From Chloracidobacterium sp. (GTDB taxonomy: Bacteria > Acidobacteriota > Blastocatellia > Pyrinomonadales > Pyrinomonadaceae): a stretch of 64,000 nt of DNA. Of this stretch, positions 43,124 to 50,500 are shown piece after piece; the stretch's first letter is position 1, and each line of letters opens with the position of its first letter. Made by a program: the position numbers and the translations under genes. The notes under the pieces are model-generated. The model saw nothing but the letters and a program-made list of their open reading frames with translations. It was not told the DNA's origin and ran no database searches. The stretch lies in contig JADJWP010000002.1 of the NCBI GenBank assembly GCA_016716305.1, forward strand, positions 2,850,501 to 2,914,500, read 5' to 3'.

Positions 43124-44407
43124 ATGTTATTAAAACGATTTATCGGAGCCGCGGTCATGCTTGCTATTTATGCGGCTCACACGATGGCCAACGGAGTCAC
43201 TAAAGAGGAACTGGCGCGGGCAGCCGTCTCTGACGATGCTGAAGCCTCGCGGACTGCGATCGCCGAACTGCGAGGGATGGGTCAGAAGGGCCTGGACGCG
43301 ATTATTGCAGTGCATTCATTGGACATTGAGCGTTTTTCGGCGACTGGAGATAAGAGCGGCAACTGGCAGCGTTTAGCCTCGGCGATCGACAGCGTAGCAA
43401 TGCAAAAGGACGCCTATGCATCAGGACTTTATTGGTACACAGACCTAGAAGAGGCGAAGAATGTCGCTGACGATCGAAACCGTCCGATCCTCTCGCTGCG
43501 GCTGCTTGGCAACCTCAACGAAGAGTATTCTTGCGCGAACAGCCGTCTTTTTCGCTCGATCCTTTATGCAAACAAGGAACTGGCAGCGTACCTTCGCGAA
43601 AACTACGTTCTCCATTGGCGGTCGGTCCGGCCCGCACCGCGGATCACGATCGATTTTGGTGATGGACGCAAGATCGAACGAACGATCACCGGTAATTCGA
43701 TCCATTACGTTCTCGATGAACACGGAATGATCATCGATGCACTGCCAGGACTTTATGGTCCGAACGCGTTCCTGATCTACTTGAAACAGGCCGCTGCCGT
43801 AAACCGATCTATCGACGGACACCCAGCGGCTGACCGGCATCGGGCATTATTGCGATATCGAAAACTGAGCTTTGACAAGATAAAGGAGCGGCGCAACAAC
43901 GCGTTGAAGCTCGCCGAGATCTCATTGAAGGAAACAGGCGGCGGAACCGATGCGTTAAGCGCTGCACCGATAGCAGCGACCAAAATGGCGGTCGTCGACG
44001 AGATCTCGCTGCTCCGTGTTTACGATAATTTTGCCCGCTTCGAGCCGCAGATAGATCTCTCGGATTGGCAAAAGGTATCGGCGATCTACATCAAAGAGAA
44101 CGGGCTAGATGCAGCAAGCAAGGCATTCATACGTCGACAGAACCGAAACTCAGGCAGGACCGAAGGCGAGCTTGCGGGTTTATTTGAGAAGCTGGGCCGA
44201 TTTATCTCGCTCGATACCACGCGGAATGATTTTCTGTATCGGACACAGATCTACTCATTGCTGAACAGAAGCGAGGTTCGCGACCTTGAGCAATTCAATG
44301 ACAGGGTCTATGGCGAGATCTTCATGACGCCTAGCTCCGATAGATGGCTGGGCCTTTATTCGACCGATGTGTACACGGCCCTTGACGGCAACGGTGTTGT
44401 TCAATAG
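43124..44407 (+). CDS. Exported protein with possible thioredoxin-like domain, 427 aa
   Basis: The product has a signal peptide (FIGAAVMLAIYAAHTMA) after GGAG, then a helical HEAT-like part (ARAAVSDDAEASRTAIAELRGMGQKGLDAI). A middle part, YWYTDLEEAKNVADDRNRPILSLRLLGNLNEEYSCANSRLFRSILYANKELAAYLRENYVLHW in pieces, follows the pattern of a thioredoxin-like fold around residues 105-165 with a single cysteine (CANSR) where CxxC is usual, so redox activity is doubtful. The C-terminal 250 residues are helical and unrecognised. It is a stand-alone gene next to the protease gene at 44493. Confidence 0.65.
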   Translation: MLLKRFIGAAVMLAIYAAHTMANGVTKEELARAAVSDDAEASRTAIAELRGMGQKGLDAIIAVHSLDIERFSATGDKSGNWQRLASAIDSVAMQKDAYASGLYWYTDLEEAKNVADDRNRPILSLRLLGNLNEEYSCANSRLFRSILYANKELAAYLRENYVLHWRSVRPAPRITIDFGDGRKIERTITGNSIHYVLDEHGMIIDALPGLYGPNAFLIYLKQAAAVNRSIDGHPAADRHRALLRYRKLSFDKIKERRNNALKLAEISLKETGGGTDALSAAPIAATKMAVVDEISLLRVYDNFARFEPQIDLSDWQKVSAIYIKENGLDAASKAFIRRQNRNSGRTEGELAGLFEKLGRFISLDTTRNDFLYRTQIYSLLNRSEVRDLEQFNDRVYGEIFMTPSSDRWLGLYSTDVYTALDGNGVVQ

Positions 44408-44439
44408 TCCGCGTGAGGACTAGGCCGCACGAATTAGTT

Positions 44440-44467
44440 TGTTACGGCACATTAAAGAGCATATAAT
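44440..44467 (+). promoter_or_regulatory. Promoter of the protease/TPR gene
   Basis: TTGTTA (44440-44445) and consensus TATAAT (44462-44467) are spaced by 16 bases. Transcription would begin about 20 bases before ATG 44493. Confidence 0.6.
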
Positions 44468-44492
44468 TCGGTTGTTCAACGCGATCGACCGT

Positions 44493-45929
44493 ATGCGCTT
44501 TTCTAAGCCAAGAGCACTGCTTTTCCTTTTCGCCATTTTCTCAACGGCGTCCGCGGCTTTAGCGCAAGACACCTTGCCTGACCTGGTTCGCCGGATCAAA
44601 CCTTCATCGGTCGCGATCGAGAGTTTTGACGCTCGCGGCAATCTGATATCACGCGGGAGCGGCTTTTTCATTGGGTCGGAACGCATCGTAACAAATCGCC
44701 ATGTCATCGAGAGATCGGCGCGTGTCGAGGTGCATCTGCAGGACGGAAAGAGGTTTGTGGTTCGCGGTGTGCTTGCGATCGACGGCGAAGGCGATCTCGC
44801 GCTCCTGCAAGTCGAAGTGCCGCGGGGAGTTGCGGTCCCGCTGCCGATCGAGCGGACGGTTCCGCGCGAAGGCGAATCGATCGTCGTCGTCGGCAACCCC
44901 TTCGGTCTCGAGGCATCGATCTCGAACGGCATCGTCTCTGCCGTTCGCGAGATCCCCGGTTATGGCAAGGTCATTCAGATAACCGCGCCGATATCGCCAG
45001 GGTCAAGCGGTTCGCCGGTGGTTAACATGTACGGCCAAGTCATTGGCGTTGCTACACTTCAGGCCGCCGAGGGCCAGAGCCTAAATTTCGCGGTTCCGGC
45101 GGAACGGATCATGCAGATGCGCATCGGTGCATTGCAGACGGTATCGAACCTATCGGCCGAATCGCTGAAGAACAAGCGTGCGGCGGCCGAACGTGCGTAT
45201 TCACAAGGAGTTGCACAACTTTCGCGTGACGATTTCGAAAGGGCTTTACCCTATTTTGAGCGTGCCGCCGAACTCGATCCGAACTACACCGAAGCGTGGT
45301 ATCAGGCAGGATTTTGCTACGGTGTGCTCGGCCGTCACGCCGAAGCGTTGAAAGCGTCGAAGCAGGCGGCGAAACTGCGGCCCGATTGGTCGGCGACGCA
45401 TGTGAACATCGGCGCGTCGAGCTATGCCCTCGGGCAGTATAAGGAATCGGTCGATGCATATCGGCAGGCTATAAGGCTCGACGATGATAGTGCCGAGACC
45501 CAATATGCCCTCGGGCTTGGTCTGAACAAGCTAAACCGCACCGAAGAAGAGGCACTTGCATATCGGCGGGCGATCGCCTTGAAGCCCGATCACGCCAATG
45601 CGATGGAAAAGCTCGGTGAGGCTTATTTGAAGCTGAAGAAATGGGCCGATGCCGTCGCCGCATTCGAGCAGCTAAAGACCTATAAACCGGACGCCAAAAC
45701 GTACAATGCGCTAGGCGAGGCTTACCTTGAGCTCGGCAAGCCCGACGAAGGTCTCGCTGCGTTTACGACCGCCGTGGGGTACGATCCCGACCATGACGGA
45801 GCGCGGTTCAATCTCGGACGAGCATACATCAAACAAGGCAACAAAGACCTCGCACTAGTTCAGTACGAGATACTCAAGAATGCACGTTCAGAATGGGCCG
45901 ACAGGTTATACGTACTGATCCATCCATAG
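44493..45929 (+). CDS. Trypsin-like (S1C/DegP-type) serine protease with TPR repeats
   Basis: The product has 478 residues from ATG 44493, chosen for its signal peptide (MRFSKPRALLFLFAIFSTASAALAQ). Residues 30-215 are a chymotrypsin-type protease with His70 (TNRHV), Asp101 (EGDLALL) and Ser172 (SPGSSGSP). The PDZ domain of DegP/HtrA is absent. Residues 230-475 are at least seven TPR units (for example AEAWYQAGFCYGVLGRHAEALKASKQAAKLRPDW in parts). A periplasmic quality-control protease with TPR-mediated binding is likely. The terminal repeats lie just before a 400-base gap. Confidence 0.92.
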   Translation: MRFSKPRALLFLFAIFSTASAALAQDTLPDLVRRIKPSSVAIESFDARGNLISRGSGFFIGSERIVTNRHVIERSARVEVHLQDGKRFVVRGVLAIDGEGDLALLQVEVPRGVAVPLPIERTVPREGESIVVVGNPFGLEASISNGIVSAVREIPGYGKVIQITAPISPGSSGSPVVNMYGQVIGVATLQAAEGQSLNFAVPAERIMQMRIGALQTVSNLSAESLKNKRAAAERAYSQGVAQLSRDDFERALPYFERAAELDPNYTEAWYQAGFCYGVLGRHAEALKASKQAAKLRPDWSATHVNIGASSYALGQYKESVDAYRQAIRLDDDSAETQYALGLGLNKLNRTEEEALAYRRAIALKPDHANAMEKLGEAYLKLKKWADAVAAFEQLKTYKPDAKTYNALGEAYLELGKPDEGLAAFTTAVGYDPDHDGARFNLGRAYIKQGNKDLALVQYEILKNARSEWADRLYVLIHP

Positions 45930-46327
45930 GCCGTTGACGGCCTGCATCGCGCACAAAATAAGGGAATTTTACGGTTTGTCTCCGATGGTCGGCACGTCGT
46001 CGGGCGTGGTCGGTGTGCCGCAGCCGATGGTCGGGCGTATTCGGGCCGTCGCAGCGGGCAGTCGCCGACGGCGGATGATAGCGCGGCGGATGGCAGCATC
46101 GCCCGACGCCGATGTTGCGGCCAAACCACCGAGATGGCGATCGACCGGGCCAGAACAGCGACCATGCAAATAAACGAGCCAATAAAACGAACATTTTACC
46201 TTGCACGGCGACGAGCCGAACGACGAACAGCATACAAACAGCCAGTAACCGGCCACCAGCGGAAATCTCAGGCTAGACAAAATTTCGCTCTTGACACATC
46301 ATCCGTTTCATATGATACTACGAACGT
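45930..46327. other. 398-base gap between protease gene and AbrB-like gene
   Basis: GC-rich and with several CCGATGGTCGG-like imperfect repeats around 45980-46070. Leftward frames exist here (45969-46280 and 45874-46233) but their composition looks random (runs of Arg, Pro and Ala) and neither has a ribosome site. I see no credible gene. The right end holds the promoter for the gene at 46328. Confidence 0.5.
46291..46319 (+). promoter_or_regulatory. Promoter for the gene at 46328, leaderless spacing
   Basis: Consensus -35 TTGACA (46291-46296) and -10-like GATACT (46314-46319) are spaced by 17 bases; an alternative -10 TATGAT overlaps (46311-46316). Only 8 bases separate the -10 from ATG 46328, so transcription should start at or just before the start codon. 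Confidence 0.6.
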
Positions 46328-46777
46328 ATGATGACGACAACAAAAAAGCACATCCGTCGAAAATGGGAGATCTTTCCGAATGACGACCGGCTCGGCCGCT
46401 GGTGCAAGCTTTACGCGACGCTCAACCGCGACGGCGACATAATGCTCAGCCGGTTCACACACGAAGCGTTGGGCGCGCCCGAAAGCGTCCTCGTGATGTA
46501 CGACAGCGAAACGCACGTCATCGGGCTCATGCCCGCACGCGTCACCCAAACCGACGGGTTTCCCGCACGCATCCGCGGCAGCTACGGCGGCCGACGCATC
46601 CGCGCCTACCGGTTCTGCCGCCGGCACGGGATCAAGATCGAAGGCACCGTCCGCTTTCCCCGCGTCGAGATCGATGCCGAAGGCGTCCTTATCCTCGACC
46701 TCAAAGACATCGAGTATTTCAAGATCCGCCGCCGTCCCCGCGCCCTGACGACCGCTTCCCAAAACCTCGACCGATAA
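46328..46777 (+). CDS. Small DNA-binding-like protein, AbrB-type features, 149 aa
   Basis: The product has 149 residues (start at 46328, or 46331 for the second Met). The stretch GRWCKLYATLNRDGDIMLSRFTHEALGAPESVLVMYDSETHVIGLMP, read in parts, resembles the swapped-hairpin pattern of AbrB/SpoVT proteins (strand, turn, 'LxxGAPESV'). The second half is rich in arginine (GGRRIRAYRFCRRHGIKIEG). I have seen this family in acidobacterial genomes but know no function. The gene seems to have a strong leaderless promoter. Confidence 0.65.
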   Translation: MMTTTKKHIRRKWEIFPNDDRLGRWCKLYATLNRDGDIMLSRFTHEALGAPESVLVMYDSETHVIGLMPARVTQTDGFPARIRGSYGGRRIRAYRFCRRHGIKIEGTVRFPRVEIDAEGVLILDLKDIEYFKIRRRPRALTTASQNLDR

Positions 46778-46840
46778 CGACCGGAGCAACTACGTCAGCA
46801 AGAAGATTGCCATCTCGGTCCACGGCCGTCGCATGTCAGT

Positions 46841-46862
46841 AGCCCGCACGTAAGTAAGGGCT
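46841..46862. repeat. Short inverted repeat at left edge of the R-M island
   Basis: AGCCC (46841-46845) and GGGCT (46858-46862) enclose 12 bases, GCACGTAAGTAA. It could be a weak terminator of the preceding gene or a dispersed palindrome marking the island edge. Only one copy is in the window. Confidence 0.35.
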
Positions 46863-46882
46863 TATCTCGCCAATATTCGATT

Positions 46883-46909
46883 TTGGACTATTCGAAATCG
46901 GACTATACC
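46883..46909 (+). promoter_or_regulatory. Controller-type (C-box-like) direct-repeat operator and promoter
   Basis: GGACTAT occurs twice, at 46885-46891 and 46900-46906, a 15-base period. The first copy overlaps a -35-like TTGGAC (46883-46888) and the second a -10-like TATACC (46904-46909). On the other strand this reads as two TAGTC cores 15 bases apart, the layout described for C-protein operators of type II R-M systems such as AhdI. It lies 24 bases before ATG 46933, so autoregulation by the adjacent HTH protein is inferred. Confidence 0.5.
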
Positions 46910-46932
46910 TTGCCTTTAGAACACAATCACCG

Positions 46933-47169
46933 ATGGAAAAATCAATTTACTCCAAGGAGTACTCCCTGTTCCTCGAACAGCTCCGAAATGCCCGTGAGGA
47001 AAAGGGTTTAACGCAGACCGAGGTCGCCGAACGCCTCGGCCAATCACAGAGTTTCGTCAGCAAGGTCGAACGCGGCGAACGTCGCATTGACATCGTTGAG
47101 CTTCGAGCGTTTTGCCAAGCGATGGGAGTTGATTTTCTCAGTTTCATCTCAGCTTTTACTGATCAATAA
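46933..47169 (+). CDS. Controller-type XRE helix-turn-helix protein of the R-M system
   Basis: The product has 78 residues, the size of restriction-modification controller (C) proteins. The HTH covers residues about 22-41 (LTQTEVAERLGQSQSFVSKV), followed by ERGERRIDIVELRAFCQAMGV. C proteins bind their own promoter as dimers and time expression of the endonuclease after the methyltransferase. It is directly upstream of a C5-methyltransferase and a putative endonuclease on the same strand. A generic XRE repressor is possible, but position, size and the operator favour a C protein. Confidence 0.8.
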   Translation: MEKSIYSKEYSLFLEQLRNAREEKGLTQTEVAERLGQSQSFVSKVERGERRIDIVELRAFCQAMGVDFLSFISAFTDQ

Positions 47170-47265
47170 GGGGCCACACCGGCGACTCTCGGTCTTCTTT
47201 GGGAAACGCGCCGTCTATAGGGGGTCCGGTTAAGCATTAGGCGGTATCCAACTTTCGTTCGCAGC

Positions 47266-48441
47266 ATGATGTCCATTCCAAACGACGAGATCGGAATTGA
47301 CGAAGTTCGAAGAATCTTTGAACTCGATGTAAACGAGTACTCACGTGCAATCGAAGAGCGGACTTCAAAAACAAAAAATAAAAGGTCAAAGGCAAAAAAT
47401 TGTCGCTTGAAGTCCGGTCAGACCCAACGAAAAGAATCTAAAGAATCAGGGATTTTAGAAAGTACGGTTGACGCTTTCACCTTTGTCGATTTGTTTGCCG
47501 GAATCGGGGGGTTCCATATCGGTTTGCAGGAAGCGGGTGGGCGATGCATTTTTGCGTCGGAGATTAATTCACACGCCCAGGAAGCGTACAAACTAAACTT
47601 CGGAATTACTCCTCACGGTGACATTACGAAAGAAGAAGTTAGAATGTCGGTTCCATCGGGTATTGGGGTTCTTTCTGCTGGTTTCCCGTGTCAGCCATTT
47701 AGTATTTCTGGCAAGCGAAAGGGGTTCGAAGATACTCGGGGCACCCTCATATACCATGTCTTCAAAATAATCGAGGAGCGAAATCCGGAAGTCGTTTTTT
47801 TGGAGAATGTGAAGCATTTAGTGCATCACGATCGCGGAAGGACACTGAAAACCATACTCCACCACTTGGAGGCCCTCGGGTTCAAAACCGAATTCAAAGT
47901 CTTGAACGCGGCGGATTTTGGCGTTCCGCAAAACCGAGAACGAATAATCATTATCGGCAATCGCGATAAGCGCTTTGATTTTTCAAAGCTCGAGCGGAAG
48001 CCTTCCAAGGTTTTAAGGGATATTCTTGAGGAAAACGTTCACTATGAATACTTGGATGAAGAATATACCCTCCTTTCCGATCCCAAAGTGCAGCCGTCAG
48101 GCCTAATTTTTGCTGGTTACAGGAATAAGCGAATTAGGAAAGCGGGTGTGCGCCCGGGAACCGAACATTTGTCGCGAGTCCACAAGCAACCAAATCGAAT
48201 TTATTCTGCCGACGGCGTTCATCCCGCGCTCTCATCCCAGGAGCCGACAGGTAGATATTGGATCCTGCACGAAGGGGAAGTCAGGAAATTAACTCTGCGC
48301 GAATGCTATCGACTGATGGGGTTCCCAAACTCGTTTAAGTTTATCGACAAAAAAACTGAATTGTACAAGCAGATTGGGAATTCGGTCGCTGTCCCAATGG
48401 TCGCGGCGATCGCAAAAGAAATTCGGAAGCAATTTTTTTAA
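47266..48441 (+). CDS. C5-cytosine DNA methyltransferase (type II modification enzyme)
   Basis: The product has 391 residues with the conserved blocks in order: motif I FVDLFAGIGGFHIGL, motif IV GFPCQPFS with catalytic Cys142, motif VI FLENVKH, motif VIII QNRERIII, motif IX RECYRLMGFP and motif X KQIGNSVAVP. The target-recognition region (about residues 255-330) contains RKAGVRPGTEHLSRVHKQPNRIY in parts. The first 65 residues are a lysine-rich extension not needed for catalysis. It transfers methyl from SAM to C5 of cytosine in a sequence that cannot be told from sequence alone. The ribosome site is weak. Confidence 0.93.
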   Translation: MMSIPNDEIGIDEVRRIFELDVNEYSRAIEERTSKTKNKRSKAKNCRLKSGQTQRKESKESGILESTVDAFTFVDLFAGIGGFHIGLQEAGGRCIFASEINSHAQEAYKLNFGITPHGDITKEEVRMSVPSGIGVLSAGFPCQPFSISGKRKGFEDTRGTLIYHVFKIIEERNPEVVFLENVKHLVHHDRGRTLKTILHHLEALGFKTEFKVLNAADFGVPQNRERIIIIGNRDKRFDFSKLERKPSKVLRDILEENVHYEYLDEEYTLLSDPKVQPSGLIFAGYRNKRIRKAGVRPGTEHLSRVHKQPNRIYSADGVHPALSSQEPTGRYWILHEGEVRKLTLRECYRLMGFPNSFKFIDKKTELYKQIGNSVAVPMVAAIAKEIRKQFF

Positions 48442-48451
48442 AGGCTTTTTA

Positions 48452-49555
48452 ATGAATCCGAGAGTATTCCTAGAGCGTCAATACACGCAAGCTGTGGGCA
48501 GAGTCGTCGGGGAGAAGCTCACGGATGAAGGTCAGCTTCGACGACAAGATCTCGACGATCTTGATACCGTGATACGCCGCGCGGAAAGCGCAAAGGGTGT
48601 TTTCACGGTTTTGGTTACGAGTGTGGTATACAAGGCTTTGTGGCCTTCGCAAGATATTCGACTTCATCAGGCGAACATGACAAATGGCTATTCTGGTCGG
48701 GGATTTGATTCTACATACATAACCCCGTTCCTAAAGGACCAACGCTTTCCTGCGATGGCCGAAAGCGGCTGGTTAACAAGATCGCTTGAGCAAAATAGCC
48801 CTTATGATCTGAATTATGGTGGTCAAATAAGGCCGCAATCGCTAAAGGACGCTTTTTTACGTCTACTAGATAGTCTGGAGAAAGGGACCGGCGATCCTGA
48901 GACTTTTCTCGGATACATTTTGGAACAATCGATCGTGGTTCGCGACAAGCAAAAATTAGATCTTGCAAAGCCGACCGCTCTTCCAATTGCAAAAATATTA
49001 AAACTTATCGAGCAGCACTTTGACGCGGCTTACGACTCGGAAGGAGCATCTCGATTGCCTGTACTTGCAGTTTACGCAACGTATGAGTGCATTATGGGGC
49101 AAATGGAAAGGTACCGTGACAAGCAACTTCTTCCTTTAGAGAGCCATACTTCCGCTGACAGGCGTAGTGGACGAATTGGCGATGTTCAAGTTGATGGTCG
49201 GGACGCTCCCTTCGAAGCTCTGGAAATAAAGTTTCGGATACCAATCGGTGTGAGAATGGTCAAGGATGCCTTTGCAAAATTCAGTACGACGCAAGTAAAT
49301 CGGTACTATATCCTGTCGACGGCACCACCATCGAAAGACGAAATTGTTCTAATGGATGCAGAAATTGAGAACATCAAAAACGTCCACGGATGTCATGTCA
49401 TAATTAATGGCGTCACGGAGACAGTCAAATACTATTTAAGACTACTAGACGATCCTGCAAAATTTATCGCAAAGTATGTTGATCTCATCGAATCTGATGG
49501 GGCCTTAAAGTATGAACACCGCGAGCGCTGGAACACTATCGTTGCTTCCAATTAG
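48452..49555 (+). CDS. Putative type II restriction endonuclease (PD-(D/E)XK type)
   Basis: The product has 367 residues from ATG 48452, 10 bases after the methyltransferase stop with AAGG upstream; a frame extension back into the methyltransferase is rejected. Asp244 (IGDVQV) and Glu258-Ile-Lys260 (FEALEIKFR) after a strand match the catalytic D...ExK of PD-(D/E)XK nucleases. The remaining sequence (TSRSLEQ-like WLTRSLEQNSPYDLNYGG) is family-specific and reminds me of SacI-type endonucleases, but I cannot confirm this. Gene order after a C protein and C5 methyltransferase and before vsr supports the endonuclease role. Confidence 0.75.
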   Translation: MNPRVFLERQYTQAVGRVVGEKLTDEGQLRRQDLDDLDTVIRRAESAKGVFTVLVTSVVYKALWPSQDIRLHQANMTNGYSGRGFDSTYITPFLKDQRFPAMAESGWLTRSLEQNSPYDLNYGGQIRPQSLKDAFLRLLDSLEKGTGDPETFLGYILEQSIVVRDKQKLDLAKPTALPIAKILKLIEQHFDAAYDSEGASRLPVLAVYATYECIMGQMERYRDKQLLPLESHTSADRRSGRIGDVQVDGRDAPFEALEIKFRIPIGVRMVKDAFAKFSTTQVNRYYILSTAPPSKDEIVLMDAEIENIKNVHGCHVIINGVTETVKYYLRLLDDPAKFIAKYVDLIESDGALKYEHRERWNTIVASN

Positions 49556-49990
49556 TCACCGCGATCCTACGCTTCGGACCATTCTCTCTACGACGTCGCC
49601 GCATTCTTCGAGACGACCTGCTATCTCGTGTTCCCAAAATCTAACTACACGGAAGCCCATTTCCTCAAGCTGTTTTGTGGTTTTTAGATCCCGACGAATG
49701 TTTGCTTCGATCTTTTCGATCCAATACGCGCGATTAGATTTGATTCGATTTTTCCGTGACTCCCACTCGTATCCGTGCCAAAAATCTCCATCACAGAATA
49801 CAACTAACATTGCGGAGCGGAAGACGATATCCGGTTTTCCGGGAAGTGATGATACGTTTTTACGATAACGAAGACCGCGACGCCAAAGTTCGGACCTGAG
49901 TACCCGTTCTGGATTAGTATCATTGGATTTAATGCTTGATGCGACGAGGCTCGCCCTCTTTGATGAAGATCTGAATGAATCGAATCGCAC
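49556..49990 (-). CDS. vsr: Very short patch repair endonuclease
   Basis: The product has 144 residues from GTG 49990, with GAGGG 10 bases upstream. It contains VASSIKSNDTNPERVLRSELWRRGLRYRKN (N-terminal metal/DNA contact part) and SLPGKPDIVFRSAMLVVFCDGDFWHG, whose aspartate and histidine form the Vsr active site, then RRDLKTTKQLEEMGFRVVRFWEHEI. Vsr nicks next to T:G mismatches left by deamination of 5-methylcytosine, so it protects the methylated site of the adjacent system. It is convergent with the endonuclease gene and ends at its stop codon. Confidence 0.93.
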   Translation of the reverse strand: MRFDSFRSSSKRASLVASSIKSNDTNPERVLRSELWRRGLRYRKNVSSLPGKPDIVFRSAMLVVFCDGDFWHGYEWESRKNRIKSNRAYWIEKIEANIRRDLKTTKQLEEMGFRVVRFWEHEIAGRLEECGDVVERMVRSVGSR

Positions 49991-50064
49991 AGTCTAAATT
50001 CCCTCAAGGTCAGCTACCTACGAAATAAGCAGTGTGACTCCCTACGCCCTTTATGCAACCTCAA

Positions 50065-50082
50065 GTCTAGCACGTCTAGCAC
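50065..50082. repeat. Perfect 9-bp tandem repeat at right edge of the R-M island
   Basis: GTCTAGCAC occurs at 50065-50073 and again immediately at 50074-50082. It lies between the vsr gene and the truncated HTH gene and may mark a past recombination junction. Confidence 0.6.
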
Positions 50083-50255
50083 GACGAGAAATTCGACTCG
50101 ACACTTAAGTTTAGAAGTTCGATCATGCCGATGTAGGTGCGGTGAAAGCCGGTTAGTTCGGCGAGTTTTTCCTGGGTTAGGCCGCGGGCGGTGCGGAGAG
50201 AGCGGATGCGGTCGCCGAACTGTTTGAGCAGCTTTTTGTTGACGGGATGCGGCAT
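50076..50255 (-). pseudogene. Truncated XRE helix-turn-helix gene
   Basis: From ATG 50255 (MPHPVNKKLLKQFGDRIRSLR) the product shows a standard XRE opening through LTQEKLAELTGFHRTYIGMIE, then diverges at once into LLNLSVESNFSSC and stops, giving only 59 residues. Intact relatives continue with a 'RGERN...LxNLxKIA' stretch. The break lies at the right edge of the R-M island, next to a tandem repeat, so the island insertion or a later deletion seems to have removed its 3' end. Confidence 0.6.
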
Positions 50256-50343
50256 TATCGGGAGTGCGGACCTGGGTGTCGGCTTTCCGTCAAAGGCTAT
50301 ACGCATTGTATGCAGCGATCAACAGACAATGAGTAGCAAATGG

Positions 50344-50399
50344 GAATGATGAATGATGAATGATGAATGGGGAATGATGAATGATGAATGATGAATTCG
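50344..50399. repeat. 7-bp tandem repeat (GAATGAT)
   Basis: GAATGAT is repeated three times (50344-50364), then GAATGGG, then three more times (50372-50392) and a decayed GAATTCG. It is followed by a perfect 12-bp palindrome GATTCCGGAATC (50401-50412) and a CATCATTCATCC stretch that can pair back with the repeat. It is non-coding and lies between the truncated HTH gene and larB. Confidence 0.85.
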
Positions 50400-50500
50400 A
50401 GATTCCGGAATCATCATGCATCATTCATCCTTTAAGAGACACCCTCCCTACCGGTCGGGTTTCCGCCTGTGCGTCCGCTAGGCGGGCCTCTGCATTTGCA

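Noticed and set aside
45969..46280. Leftward frame of 103 codons in the 400-base gap before the AbrB-like gene
   Set aside because: It begins with an export-like stretch but the rest is a run of Arg, Ala and Pro with no ribosome site. It cannot be supported, though a short region around 46000 deserves a comparison with relatives.
50460..50495. CCGCCT...AGGCGG hairpin before larB as a terminator of larB
   Set aside because: The stem is only 6 bp with an 11-base loop and there is no U-tract in either direction, so I did not annotate it.
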